In this document: piece by piece, positions 44,805 to 58,469 of the stretch | Layout: the number at the start of each line of letters is the position of its first letter | Numbering within the stretch: the first letter of the stretch is position 1 | Origin: Cycas panzhihuaensis | Taxonomy: Eukaryota > Cycadophyta | DNA length: 64,000 nucleotides | Reading direction: 5' to 3' | Assembly: GCA_023213395.1 (NCBI GenBank) | Contig: CM041465.1 | Coordinates: forward strand, 10,416,001 to 10,480,000 | Program-made: the position numbers and the translations under genes | The notes under the pieces: generated by a model | Database searches by the model: none | What the model was told of the DNA's origin: nothing | What the model saw: only the letters and a program-made list of their open reading frames with translations

Positions 44805-47800
44805 AGACAATGTTCAGTCAGAAAAATAAAGCCAGAATTATTACTCTTAGAGAGGAATTGTATAAGCTTAGAATAAGCAAGGGTCAGACAGTCTTTGAAT
44901 TCATAGCCAAATTGACCAATATCAAAAATACACTCCTCATAGCAAGAGATAAAATAACTAATACTGAATTGATACATCTTATATCTAATAAGTTACCAAA
45001 ATCATTTGACAACATGGTCAATATATTAATAGGTGGAGGACAAATAACTACCATAAACTTTGATGCTCTTATAGATCATATTCTTAGCTAAGAACAAAGG
45101 AACTAAAGGTATGAAGAAGATGTGGAGATTAAAGAAGTACGTATCACCAAACCACACTTAGGAGGCCAAGGATAATGTCAATATAATCCAAGAATGTAAG
45201 GTAAAATACCAACTAGTAACATAGCTTATTAAACTGAAGGAAGAGGATGAGGAAGCATTACTCCTCCATGTGATGCCAAGGTTTGCTTCAACTACTATAA
45301 ATTTGGTTATTTTTTAAGCAACTATAGGGCTTTTGATATCTTCTATCACTATAGACAAACTAAGCACTACCTATATTAGTGCTACAAAAAGCAAGCTGAG
45401 ACTCATAAAAGAAAGTAGATATCAAGCAACTATAATAAAGAACAAAATTCAATTGGGGATGAAGCTGAGATCACTTTTATAGCAATGCTTATTACAAATT
45501 CTAGTGCTAATAAAAATTGGTATGTTAACTCAGGAGCTTCCCACTATATGACTAGAGATAAAGAATGATTTGAAATTCTAAAACCATATGATCTTAATAA
45601 GTTTTTGGAATTAAGAGATAATTTTTTCCTTCACATAAAAGGGATTGATTAGATAACCATTAAAATTGATGGAAAAATTCAATGAATAAAGAATATTCTT
45701 TTTGTACTAGGAATGAAGAAAAGTCTCATGTCAGTATCTTAATTAAGTGAAAGGAAATTGAGAACAATATTTGATAAAAATGGTCATCGTTATATTTTGG
45801 ATATGAAAAAGAATAGAATTGTAATTACTAAAGGGGTAGAATGTAACAAACTCTATAAGTTGCTTTCTACCCCTATGCTGCTTGATAAAGGACCTACTAA
45901 ACCTATATTTAATATAAACTCACTTGCTATGATAAACGATGATGCTAATGAAGTGTGGTACTTGAAGTATGGACATATCTCACATGATAGGTTAGAAAGA
46001 TTTTAAAAATTCAAAAATGGTGAATGGTCTACTTGATATTCTATTTAATTCATTTATATGCAAAAGTTGTATGGTGTGTAAACAACATAGGATTCCTTTT
46101 ACAGAAAACACATGGTGAGTACAAACTAATTAGATTTGGTTCATACTGATCTTTATGGTCCCTTTATGTTGGTTTCAACAAGCAGTGTACAATACTTTCT
46201 AACCTTGATTAATGATTTCTCTAGAAAAACATGGGTATATTTCTTGTTTAGCAAGCCTAAAGCACTTGATTATTTCAAAGAATGTAAAGTAGAAGTGGAA
46301 TTAGAAAGTAGTTAAAAAATCAAGTGTGTTCACTCTAATGGAGGAGGAGAATATGTGTCTAAATGTTTCCTTTAGTCTTGTAAATTGTATAGAATCTGCA
46401 GACAGGTGACAACTCCTTACACACCATAGTCAAATGGTGTAGCAGAGAGAAAGAATAGAATAATTTTAGAAATGGCCAAATGCTTATTGAATGATAAGGA
46501 AACCACAAAAATATACTAGGTAGAAGTGGTCAATATAATTGTGTATCTAATCAATAGAAGTCCAACTCATACACTATATAAGGTAACACCCAAAGAAGCA
46601 TGGACTGGATATAAACTAGATGTAAGTCATCTCAAAGTCTTTAGTTGTAAAGCTTATGTACATATTCTAAACAAAAAAGGACTATTAGATAACAAAAGCA
46701 TAGTATGTATAATGGTTTGGTATAGTAATCACTCAAAAGCATATAAGTGTCTTGACCCAAAAACAAATAAACTATATGTTAGTAGAGATGTGATATTTAA
46801 TGAAGAGGTAAAGCACACCAAAACAAAATATCAACAAATAGACATAGATGACAAAATGTTGAATATAGTCCAACTAGAAGAGGAATATATAACTACTTTA
46901 AAAGATGTTGAATTTATAAGTGAAACTTTATATCAAAAGACATCTAGTATCAATTAAACATGTGATCTTGACACTACTAAAGAAGAAGAAGAATAGAGAC
47001 CAGATTATGAGAAAAACTCTAAAAGGATACCAAAATGGTATCTAAAAACCCTTAAAAAGATAAAAAGAGAAGTGTTTGAAAATAGGACAAGATCTTAGGA
47101 ACCACAAGCATTAGTATGTTCTATTGAACCAAACATATTCAAAGAAGCAAATAAGTTCTAAATATGGAGATTGGTAATGGATGCAGAAATGGAAGTTATT
47201 TATAAGAACAAGACTTAGGACTTAGTGGAAACTCTAAAGGATAAACCCATTATAAACTGTAAATGGGTATATAGAGTAAAAGAAAAACTAAATAGATAAA
47301 TTAAAAAGTATAAAGCTAGATTGGTGGAAAAGGGTTACACATAAATTGCTAGAATTAACTATGAAGAAATGTTCTTACTAGTGGTAAAATTGAGCACTAT
47401 GAGAATAATAATTATAATTACTACTCAGAAAGGATGGAAAATTTACTAGATGGATATAAAATATACCTTTATAAATGGAGACTTTCAAGAATAAGTCTAT
47501 ATGAACCAACTCGAAGGGTACATAAAAGGTAGTTAAGAAAATCTAGTCTACAAGCTTAAAAAGGCATTGTATGGACTCAAGTAAGCACTAAGACCTTAGA
47601 ATGCTACATTGGACAAATATCTTGTCTAAAATGGCTTTTACAGGTGTAAGCTAAATTATAGTCTAAATGCAAAATACAATCAAGGTCTGATCTTTATTAT
47701 AGTAGTATATACAGATGATATGTTGATCATAGGAGATGATATAGATTCAATTACATTCATCAAAAAGTAATTGAAAAAAGTGTTTGAAACGATAGACCTT

Positions 47801-48532
47801 AGAATCTTGCATTACTATCTGGATATAGAAATTGGACAAAATAACAACTCTGTTATCTTATCTCAATCTAAATAAATCAAAAATATTATGAAAAGTTTAA
47901 TGTAAAAAATTACAACAATGTAGCCACACCTATGGACATTGGATGTGTACTAAATATTGAGCAAGAAGCACAACCCATTAATACAACCACATATAAACAA
48001 TTGATTAGAATCTTATAACTACTAGACCAAACATCTCTTATATGGTTGGTGTGGTCTCCAAGTTCATGGAAAATCCAAAGATACCTCATTGGAATGCTGT
48101 AAAGAGAATTCTATAATATTTGGAAGAAAGACCAAATCTTGGACTAGAATATGTAAAAAACAATGATATGCAATTAACAGGGTTTTATGATTCTGATTGG
48201 GCAAGAGACATAATGGATAGGAAATTAATATTAGGATATTATTTCTTTCTAGGAACAAACTTAATATCCTAGAGAAATAAATAGTAACATACAGTAGCCT
48301 TATCTTTAATAGTAGAGTACAAATCAACAGTAAATGCAGCTTGTGAAAGAGTATGGATTAAATAACTTCTAAAAGATCTTGGATAAAAATAAATAGCACC
48401 AACTCAATTATTTTATGACAATCAAAGTACAATCAAGATGAAAAATAATCCAATACTATATGCAAGGGCCGAATATATAGAAGTACATCATCACTTCATT
48501 AAAGAAAAAGTTTAAAATAAAGATATTGAACT
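44805..48532 (+). pseudogene. Decayed Ty1/copia polyprotein, copy B
   Basis: Counterpart of 11281-15009. Gag piece 44810-45091; protease NSGASHYMT near 45526 (Asp already Asn); pre-integrase frame 45758-46006; integrase frame 46526-46957; RT box reads VYTDDMLIIGDD near 47705 (Ala to Thr); RNase H with SDWARD near 48195, where copy A has a stop in place of Trp. The frame stops at 48532 because of gypsy 1 and ends at 55122-55225. Confidence 0.87.
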
Positions 48533-49262
48533 TGATCTGAATTTGAATGGAAAAGTAACGACTTAATCCAATTGAAATAAATCCAAAATAAATTTACAAT
48601 AATATTACATTATTTTGAAGATATTCAAAATTTCTCTTACAAAATTTCTTATGTTTATGCTCTTTTGAGCATGAAAAGGACTGCTACAGCAAGTTGGGAG
48701 AGAAGAAAATAGTGTTGGGTGCCTTTTGGCTGCTGCACGTTCTCTGGAACCACTGTTACTAAAGTTTGCATGGAGTTTTGGTTGCCAACAACCAAAAGAA
48801 TCCTTTTCTTGGAGAAGAATTTGGCCAGTGTCTCTTTCTTGGACTATTGTGGCTACATTTTTTCCTCCCTCGGCTGCAACTTCACTTTCTTAGGTTCCTT
48901 CACTATCCCCACGAATAGATTTGGGCATTGATCTACCACTCCTTATGTATTTCCATTTCATTTTCTCTCATGCGCAGAATTTTCACATCCATAAGGTTGC
49001 GTCTCAGTTAGCAAGGTTGCGTTTCAGTCAGCAAGGTTGCATCTCAGTTAGTAGGGTTGCGCCTGCAGTCCACAAGGTTACGTCTCAGTTAGCAAGGATG
49101 CGTTTCAGTCAGTAAGGTTACGTCTCAGTTAGCAGGGTTGCACTTGCAGTCCGCAAGGTTGTGTCTCAGTTAGCAAGGTTGCGTCTCGTTGCACTTGTAG
49201 ACCAATTGATCATTTTAGTTGCAGTTGCAGTTGCACCTTTTAAAGATCTGAAAAACGGATCA
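48533..49262 (-). repeat. 3' LTR of gypsy 1, copy B
   Basis: 730 bp, with the 20 bp minisatellite at 48990-49190. Lacks the extra ~400 bp of the 5' LTR, as in copy A, so the deletion predates the duplication. Confidence 0.88.
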
Positions 49263-49639
49263 GAACTCCCCTTTTTTAGGAGTTCATGGCCTCATGAACT
49301 TTATAGTTGTAGATGAGGGAATCTGATTTTCCCTATCTCCTTATTGTACTATTTTGCCTTGCTAGGTACTTGTCCTTTTTCTACAATTCTGAAGGACTCA
49401 ATTATGCCTCTTCTAGTCTTGGTCTATTTCCTTTAAAGAATGCAATCATTTTGTATTGCTTCCTCTTTCTCTATTTGTAACTCCTCTGGATTTGGTAAGA
49501 GTGGAATTCCGTCTTCATCTTCATCCAACATGGATGGCTCGAACATCTTCAGATTCTTAACATTCACTATGGAATACATCTTCATGAATTCTGGAAGTTC
49601 AAGCTAGAAAGCATTTTCCCCAAATTTCTTCAAGATTAT

Positions 49640-50640
49640 AAAAAGACCATAACGTATAGGCTTTAGCTTTTTGCCTTCACCTTGTAATCGTTTCTTACTG
49701 AGGTGAAACCAAACTCTATCTCCTTCCTTAAAAGAATGGCTAGTTCTATGTGCATCATGCTGCTATTTGTATCTCTATTGAGATTTTCGGAGCTACTCTT
49801 CAACCTGTTGATGGATTTTTCTGATTCTTTCCAAGAATCTTTGTGCCTTTTCATCTTCTTCTTCCTCCTTTCCATTTCCTGTAGAAAGTTGAGCAGAAAA
49901 TTCTAGATCAAAAGGACTTGCAGATAGAAATCCTAAACATACCTCAAATGGTGATTTCTAGGTTGAGCAATGGATAGCTCTATTGAAAGTAAATTTCAAG
50001 TATGGGAGACTTTCATCCCAAGTCTTAGGATGCTTAGCATTGTATCCTTGTAATAGTTGTACCAGTATCCTATTGACAACTTCAGTTTGGCCGTCTATTT
50101 GAGGATGAAAAACTGTACTCATCTTTAGCTTCGTATCCATCATTCCCCAAAGTGTTTGTAAAAAATGACTCAGAAATCTACTGTCTCGATCAGAAATGAT
50201 TGAGTTAGGAAGTCTAAAATGCTTCCAAACATGTTGGAAAAAGAATCTAGCTATGTCTTCTCCTATATGTGTCTTTTTATAGGGAATCAACATCACCATT
50301 TTACTAAAATGATCAATAACTACAAACAAATAATCCATACCATTTTTTGTTCGTGGTAGTCCTCCTAGGAAATCCATGGAGATACTCTCCCACGGTTGTG
50401 ATGGAACAGAAAGTGGAATGTACAATCCAAACTTCCTAAAGGCCAGCTTTAATGTGCTACATAATGTACACCCTCGTACTATTGTAGTCACATCTTGCTG
50501 CATATTTGGCCAATACATATATCGTTGCAAGTTTGGCAATGTCTTTCCCACTCCAAAGTGTCCTGCAACTCGAGAGGTGTGAGCTTCTCTTATCCACTTC
50601 ATTCGGTTTGCATGCTTTGGAATGCAAAGCTTGTCTTACT
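49640..50640 (-). pseudogene. gypsy 1 integrase, copy B
   Basis: The 214-codon frame 50602-49958 is the best preserved gypsy domain in the window: HTSRVAGHFGVGKTL (His pair), CTLCS (Cys pair), SISMDFLGGLP (first Asp), NSIISDRDSRFLSHF (second Asp), HPQIDGQTEVVNR (acidic third position). The C-terminal part (49875-49663) has the RTSHSFKEGDRVWF segment in another frame. Integrase would insert the cDNA; the pieces are separated by stops. Confidence 0.9.
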
Positions 50641-52200
50641 TGAAAAGAAGGTCATCTTTCAGCTGGAAATCAGCAACTACTTTTCCTTGCTATAACTGCT
50701 CAAAGATAGGCTTGAATGCCTCATCTTTCAAGTACAAATCAACATATTCATCATGGCAGAAAGGTTGAAATTGCATCACTATGAACAAATTGGAAATACC
50801 TTATTGTTGAGGAGGTCTAGACAATAAGTCTGTAATTTTATTTATTGTTCCTTTCTTGTACTTAACCACAATGTGAAACTACTGCAAATAGGACATCCAC
50901 TTCATGTGCCTAGACTACTGCAATTTGGACTGAGTTTGCAAGAATTGTAAAGGTTTTTGGTTGGTGTGGATGACCACTTCTTTTCCCAACAAATATGGTC
51001 TCCAATGCTTCATTGCTTGGTGCAATGCATAGAGCTCCTTATCATAAGTTAGGTAGTTTATGACAACTCCATTAAATGTCTCTGAATGGTATACTATCGA
51101 TTTTCCTTCTTGCTTCAATACTGCTCCCATGGCGTAGCCTAAAGCATCAGTCTCCAATTCAAATGGTTTCTGTAATGAGGGTAAAGCTAATACTGGTGCC
51201 TCACAAATTTTTTCCTTCAAAAGCTTGAAAGCTTTTTCTTGTTCATTCTCCTAATGAAACTTTGTATGTCCTCCCGTTAATGCATGAAGAGGTGCTGCAA
51301 TTTTAGAGAATCTGAAAATAAATTTTCTTAAATATTGACATGCACTAATGAAACTTCTTATCTCTGTGGTTGACTTGGGTGTGGGCTAATTGAGAATGAA
51401 TTTAATCTTTGCTGGGTCAATCTTCAATTCTCCTCTTCTAACCACGAAACCTAAGAAGAGGAGAGATTGCTTTCCAAATTCACACTACTTTAGACTTAGT
51501 TTGAAATTTTACTCTTAGAGAACTTTGAGCACTTGCTTGATATGTTGGAGGTGCTACTCCCATGTATGACTAAAAATTAGAATATCATTTAGATAAACAA
51601 TTACAAAGTCATAAATGAAGGGTCTTAATACCTCATTCATCAACCTCATGAAGGTGGCAGGTGCATTTCATAGACCAAATGACATCACCAACCATTCGAA
51701 CAATCCTTACTTTGATTTGAAGGCTGTCTTCCAAGTATCCTCCTCTTAGATTCGAACCTAATGGTAGCCTGATTTCAGGTCCAATTTGCTGAACTAACTT
51801 GCCGACTGCAGCTGGACCAACAAGTCATCTATCTGTGGTAAGGGATGTCTATTCTTTATGGTGATCTTGTTAAAAGCCTGGTAGTCAATGCACATTCTCC
51901 ATCCTCCATCTTTCTTTGTCACCAAAACAATAGGTGAACCATATGGGGAACAACTCAGCTTGATCACTCTTTATTCCAAGAGTTCTTAAATCTACCTCGT
52001 AATCTCTTCATTCTCCAAAAGTGAGTTTCAGTAGAGACTAAGATTTGGCAAAGGTGAATCAGCAACTAGCTAGATTTCATGCTCAATTGCTCTTTTAGGG
52101 GGCAACCCTTTTGGTTCTTGGAATATGTCATTGTACCTATTCCTTAGGCCTTCAATCTACTGCACTTGCTTCCTATCCAGTGCCTGTATTGAGGACTCTA
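50641..52200 (-). pseudogene. gypsy 1 reverse transcriptase and RNase H, copy B
   Basis: RNase H frame 51220-50915: ALPSLQKPFELETDALG, YHSETFNGVV, ELYALHQAMKHWRPYL. RT above it reads [20 protein letters not shown] near 51930 and the catalytic box as VYLNDILIF near 51575-51597, i.e. Asp to Asn by one G-to-A change relative to copy A, which would abolish activity. Confidence 0.85.
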
Positions 52201-53990
52201 CTTGCTCTTTTTCTTCCACCTTTGGCTTTATCATCAGCAATACAAACTTCCTATAAGCATTAATCAATCTTTTCACTTATTGGGAAGATATGAGAGAGAT
52301 CTTCTTTTGTGGATTTGATGCATTGATCAGATATGATTTCCCGTCCTTGATGAGTCAAATCTTTCTCAGCCTCCTGTGATGAACTCCATCTCTATCATAG
52401 AGATATGGGTTGCCAAACACAACTTAACAAACATCCAAAGGGACTACTTCACATTCAACTTCATCAATGAACTTTTCAGATATTACAAATTTAAACTTAC
52501 ATTAGTGAGTAATCTGTAACTCTGAATCTTTTTGCAACCATCCAAGAGGATATGGTTTTGGATGTGCATACATTTTTAATCCCAGTTTCTTTACCAATGC
52601 TTCTAAGATTAAATTCTTTTGGCTTCCTCCATCAAAGATGGCATCAACCATACTTTACTTCACTTGGATTCTTACCATGAAGAGCTCCTCTCTAATCTCT
52701 GGATCAACTTGTTGATGGTTATTTTTAGGCTCTGCATTAGCCATGAGCATCAACTTTTCATTGGATTCTTCAATGCCACAAACATCTTCATCACCCATAG
52801 AGTTAAGTAAAGCTTTACCTTTAGTTTTAGCTTTACCTTTTCCCTTGTTCTTGGGTCATTTCTCTGGGTGTAGGAATGAACAATCTTCTATGCTGTGACC
52901 CGCTCACCTACAATAAGTACAAGTGACTTTGATTTGGGTGGTATTGGCTTGTTTCTTCTTGCCAAAACCCCCAATGGGTTGTTGTCCAACTTTACCTAGA
53001 AACCTTATTCCTTGGGTAGGTTTGTTGTTACCTTCTTGAGGTGCAAACCTTTTCCTCTCAACATAAACATTCTTATTCATTTTTTCTATGGCAATCACCT
53101 TCTTGCTAGCTTCATCGAGCGATTTAACTTCAAACAGTTGAAGTTCTTACTGAATATGCTAGTGCAGTCCTCCAATATACCTTAGCATGATGTCTTTACC
53201 CAATAAAGAAATGCCCAACACAACAGCTTACTTTTAAAATTTTATTATGTAGTCTTGGACATTTTGGCCTCTTTCCTGTCGGTAATATTGTCATTTAATC
53301 CTCTGTTGCTCTTCATACCCAATAGGATAGAATTGTTTCTTTATGAGGATTTTGAATTGTTTCCAGGTAATTTCATTTGTATTATGGGATTTAAGATATG
53401 CATTTCACCAAACTAATGCATGCTTAGACAATTTTAACCTAGCAAAAGTAATTTTCTACTAGTTTTTATACCCATAAATGGAAAAATATATTTCTAATTG
53501 GTCCAACCAACTATCTAACCTTTCAGCATCTAAAGTTCCATCATAGATAGGCAGTTCGAGTTTTTCCTCTACCCTGAATGGATGTGTTATTTCTACCAAA
53601 TTGTCATATTCTTTCTCTTCTTGTTGGTCTTCTACCAACTCTTCATTTGTTTCCTCTTTTATTGGTTCATCTTATTCCTTCTTTACGCCTTTCACTATTG
53701 AAGAAGAAGTTGCAACTTGTTGAGAGACTAGTTGCACCACAAGCTAGATTAGTCTGTCGAGGTTTTTCTCCATTTTCACGAACCTTTCCTCCATCTTTTG
53801 CTTTGGCTCAACCATCTTCTTTCATTGTCTACATTCTTTCTCAAGTGGTTCGGTTAAAGGTTCTCCAGTCAACAAATATTGAAATCTAGTTTTCATAAAA
53901 ACGTTTTACAAAGAAAGCAAGAGGGTTTCTCTTTTTTTTTTTCTCTTTAAAAATCCCTAAGTTCCCAAGGATTTCAAGAAAACTAGCTCT
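52201..53990 (-). pseudogene. gypsy 1 gag and protease, copy B
   Basis: Undivided here. Gag runs from about 53930 down: EEKLELP and IYDGTLDAERLDSWLDQLE near 53560-53480, ALVWWNAYLKS near 53400, KKVIAIEKMNKNVY near 53098, KKKQANTTQIKVTCTYC near 52930 (zinc knuckle with a stop where copy A has Lys/Arg). Protease AIFDGGSQKNLI near 52640. In-frame stops at several positions. Confidence 0.82.
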
Positions 53991-54003
53991 GATACCAAAT
54001 ATT

Positions 54004-55116
54004 TGATTCGAATTTGAATGGAAAAGTAATGACTTAATCTAATTGAAACAAATCCAGAATAAATTTACAATAATATTATATTATTTTGAAGATATTCAAA
54101 ATTTCTCTTACAAGATTTCTTATGTTTGTGCTCTTTTGAGCATGAAAAGGACTTCTACAACAAGTTGGGAGAGAAGAAAATAGTGTTGGATGCTTTTCGG
54201 CTACTGTACATTCTCTGGAACCACTGTTACTGAAGTTTGCATGGAGTTTTGGTTGCCAATAACTAAAAGAATCCTTTTCTTGGAGAAGAATTCTACCAGC
54301 ATCTCTTTCTTGGATAGTTGCGGCTACTTTTTTTCTTCCCTCAGCTGCAACTTCACTTTCTTGGGCTCCTTCACTATCCCCACGAACAAATTTGGGTGCT
54401 GCTTTGTCGCTCCTTATGTATTTCCATTTCGTTTTCTCTCCTGCGTAGAATTTTCTGTCTTGGAGCCGTTCTTCTTTTCTGGAAAGTAATTTTTAAAGAA
54501 CTTTTCTCTAATCTTACTCCTTGGACTGTGTCTATGCCTATTGACATCCTCTCCTCTGTCCTCTATGAAGAGATCTCACTGTTTTAAAACCCTAGAATGC
54601 ATGTTTCTTCTGCAATGGGTTTTTTGTTGTCCCATTCTTCAATGGATTCCAAACAGTTAATGAAATCCCGCTTAAATCTATGTAATTAAGAGGTTTTCCT
54701 CTTTAATCGTGTAGAGGACACGTGCGAAAAGATCCTCCTAAAATTCTATGTGAAACAGACTTCGTTTCCCCTACCAAATTCACTGTCATTTTCTAAATTT
54801 CTATTTTCTGTTTTCAGTCGTCCATGGAGTTGCGCCTCAGTCAGTAGGGTTATGCCTGCAGTCCACAAGGTTGCGTCTCAGTCGGTAAGGTTGCGTCTCA
54901 ATTAGCAGGGTTGCACCTGTAGTCTGCAAGGTTGGGTCTCAGTCAGCAAGGTTGCATTTTAGTCAGCAAGGTTGTGTCTCAGTCAGCAGGGTTGCACGTG
55001 TAGTCCGCAAGGTTGCGTCTCAATTAGCAAGGTTGCGTCTCGTTGCACTTGTAGACTAGTCAATCATTTTAGTTGCAGTTGCAGTTACACCTTTTAAAGA
55101 TCCAAAAAATGGATCA
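54004..55116 (-). repeat. 5' LTR of gypsy 1, copy B
   Basis: 1113 bp; minisatellite at 54827-55045, longer than in copy A's 5' LTR. Confidence 0.88.
54827..55045. repeat. 20 bp minisatellite in gypsy 1 5' LTR, copy B
   Basis: About eleven imperfect units around AAGGTTGCGTCTCAGTCAGC and its GGGTTGCACCTGTAGTCCGC variant. Confidence 0.85.
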
Positions 55117-55121
55117 GAACT

Positions 55122-55495
55122 TTTGTATTGTACTCCAGAAAACCAAGTTGTTGATGCCCTTATAAAACCCTTAAGTGGAGACAAATTTACCTCATTTAAA
55201 AATAGGTTAGGAATTAAATAGATTAAACATTAAGAGGAGGTATTAGAAGTAATGTTTTATCTATGATATTCCTAGTATACTTTATAAAGATTAAATTGTA
55301 TTTAAAATACATTATGGGGCTCGTGTATCACTTCCCCTATTTCTCTCAAAATGACAAGTGGCAAGATCACATTAAGTGATTGCTATTTATCCTATATAAG
55401 ATGTAATGTATTTATAGATTCATTTTTTATTAATGAAGCATTGAGAGTTCTCTCTATAGATACGAACTAAAGACTACTTGTAGTACTATCAAATT
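55122..55495 (+). pseudogene. copia RNase H end, PPT and 3' LTR, copy B
   Basis: LYCTPENQVVDALIKPLSGDKF and LGIK, stop near 55219-55221, purine tract AAGAGGAGG, and the LTR starting at 55241 with a CTATATAAG box near 55393. Counterpart of 35499-35872. Confidence 0.8.
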
Positions 55496-56315
55496 GGTTG
55501 ATAGCTACCAAATATTACAAAAAGACTTTGAAAAATGGTATGAATGAAATGTCGTTTTGGCAAATGGGCCTCCATTTTTTACTTAAATCACAAACTATCA
55601 ATGAAAAATACATGTAATGACTTTGATACTATGTTAGATTAGTATTAGGATCTAATATTGATATGTATTTAATAATAAAACATAATAAAACAAATCAAAC
55701 TACACAAATGAGATCAAAATAAGAGCAAATATAATGAGCAAATAACTATGGGTAAATTGGTTGCACCGTGCATCTCCATTTTAGCAAAGCTTCCATATCA
55801 ATAAAATTCTAATATAAAAATAAGATGTGTGGTGCTTAATTTATAAGTGTACCATAAATATTTATAATAATAGTCTTAGTTAACATATCAATAAATGTGG
55901 CAAACCTGACTTAATTATACAATATGATAAAATTATAATAAGGGGTCATCTAATGTATATATTGCATAGGTATGAAAATAATACATTATAATGAAGGGGT
56001 CATTACAAGTTTTAATAAAGCTATGTTAGAATAGAGATGTACAGTGTAACCAATTTATCTATAGCCTTTTTGCTTAGCATATTTGCTTATATTTGATCTC
56101 ATTTGTGTGGTTTAATATGCTTTGATGAGTTATTTGTCTAAATGCACATTGATTTTAGATCTTGATATTAATCTAACATGGCATCAAAGCCTGCTACATG
56201 TATTTTTCATTGATATTTTATGAGTTATGTGAGAAATAGAGGCTCCTTTACCAAAAATAGTACCTTATTCACATTGATTTTTAAGATTTTTCATAATATT
56301 TGGTATCCATCAACC
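55496..56315. repeat. Inverted pair of LTR ends, copy B
   Basis: Counterpart of 35873-36692 with both arms, spacer and outward primer sites kept. Confidence 0.75.
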
Positions 56316-58455
56316 AATTTTATGTTACTATAGGTAGTTTTCAACTTGTATCAACTTCAAAATATAGATTTTCAAGCCCATTGCAATACAATGGTCATAT
56401 GGTTCTATTTTTGGCTAAAAATTATGAAAACAACCCATTATTTTCTCTATTTAGCCCTTGTTCAACCCTAAATCCATTTATGTAGACTCTAATTTTCTCC
56501 TAAATGAAGATCCCTCATGTTTGACAATCCTCTAAATTTGCTCAACTATTATTCTAAGCAATTCTAAAGAGTTATCAGTGAATTTTAACCCATATTTATG
56601 TGTGGCCCCTTCATGCACTCCAACAACTTATTTTCACTCTGTATAGTTCTATTTATCACTATTTCAACTTATAGAAAGCTGATTTACTCCTTGTGTCACT
56701 ATTGAATACCATCTGGAGTAGAAACAATTAGAAATGATTATGTTTATAGTAGATTCAACTCACTATAGGTCACTCAAGTCACATAGACTATGTGAATTCA
56801 TGTGATTGATAAAATGATTTAATTATTTTATTTTCAATCTTTATTTTCCATATAGTTTAAGTTAAATTAACTGCAATTTAACTTAGGATTGAGATCTTCA
56901 CAAGGGAACTATAATTTGATCACATTTAACCCTATATGATTGGGGTTTAATAGTCAAAAGGAACAAACTTCAAAGAAATTAAGTTGCTTCTGATACTTTT
57001 TTAATGGTAAAAAATCATATGTGATATTTGATATATTTTAAAGTCTAATCAACTCCTTAGTAGTCTAGCCTATGGTCAAATGTATTCATAGTGAGACTGA
57101 GGGCTAGCTAGCAAAAAGGGGCTTAAGTCATCCCCATTCAGATTTTGTATCATAAATAGTACTTATCACATGTTTTGCCATAACTTCTCAATGGGAAGTT
57201 AGATTTAGGTACCGTTTAAACCATTGGAAAGCTAATTTAGATGACTACAATTAGAAGCTATTTCCAAACTAATTTGAGCTTGTTTATAGGAGTTTTAAGA
57301 TGCTTAAATTGACCCTTTTGTTTGAATAGTCATAAGCTATTTTTCACTAATTGAAGGCTTAAATTTTATTTTGTATAAGGTTTTTTTTATGTTGTATGCT
57401 ATTGGTATCTATTAGCAGGCTATTCTAATCTAATTTCTTAGCTAATAAGTTCTTGTAATTTTGTTATTATAGGTGTTATTGAGGGATTGAGGTAGATCTT
57501 CTTAGAATAAAATCCATTAAAGAGCTCTTTAAACCCTATAATCTCCTTTTAATTTTTGTATTTTCTTTCATTTTTTACCTTCTTTTATTAAAAAGAACCC
57601 TGTGAATAAATAAGAACACATTAAAATCCATATTCAACTTGAAAGATTAATAAAGATAATTCCTAATCTATTAACAAAACTATACTAACCTTATAAGGGG
57701 AATGATTAAGACTGCCGAAGTTACCACTCTGTATATGTCTTTGGTATTCCTTGAATTCTATAGATATTAGAGAAAACCATTAGCTATAAGGTGTATTAAG
57801 TGACAAGTTGAGGTGGGAAACTTATCCTTTAGAGTTTGGGGACTATACTATACTTAGAAGGGATGAGTACCTTTGTTGTAGTTCTTAACTAGATCTATTA
57901 TTAGGTATAAGTCTGGTGTGGGTGGACCAATAAATTAACGGGGTCTTTAACCTTTTTTTCAACCCACGTACTAAGATATATTGAGCCTTGAGTTCATGTA
58001 CTAGTATATAGGGTCCCTAATTTACCACTTATCGGTAGGTACTACTAGACAAGATAGTAACTGTGAGCTCCTTGGAGACCCATAAATATAGAATTTTAGA
58101 ATAGTGGCCCCTTAGACAAATAGGACATAAGCATAAAAGACTTAAAAACTAAAGAAAACTTCAAATATGGTAGCCCAAATACTCCTATCCAACATTATTA
58201 AACTTAATGACCTAAACAATTTGTAGCTTGGAAGTAATAAGTGAAGAACCTTCTCATCAGACCCTGTCCACAAAACCCATGAAAAGGAAAACAAATAAGG
58301 CACAAAGAGCTCTGAAGAAACAATTAATAATATTAAATAGTATTGATAAAAATAAGATGATGATTACAACATGACAACGACCGTATATATAGGTATATTG
58401 AGTCCGTTATTTATCGAGAGACGTAACCTTTAAGAATTTTAAGAGGTTTATAACA
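56316..58455. other. AT-rich DNA and gypsy 2 LTR, copy B
   Basis: No gene. Same content as 36693-38829. On the minus strand the gypsy 2 LTR starts TGTTATAAACC at 58455; a TATATATACGG promoter-like box lies near 58382-58394. The other LTR end is not resolved. Confidence 0.5.
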
Positions 58456-58469
58456 ATTCCTCCCTCTTA

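Larger units (their letters stand above)
48533..55116 (-). mobile_element. Ty3/gypsy element 'gypsy 1', copy B, uninterrupted
   Basis: 6.6 kb minus-strand element with LTRs 48533-49262 (3') and 54004-55116 (5'), GAACT target duplications at 48528-48532 and 55117-55121, PBS TGGTATCAGAGCTAG (minus) at 53983-53997 and a purine tract right of 49262. It is the reference for reading copy A. Inserted in the copia RNase H. Confidence 0.94.

Noticed and set aside
48064-48327. Minus-strand 87-codon ORF
   Set aside because: Shadow of the copia RNase H region on the plus strand.
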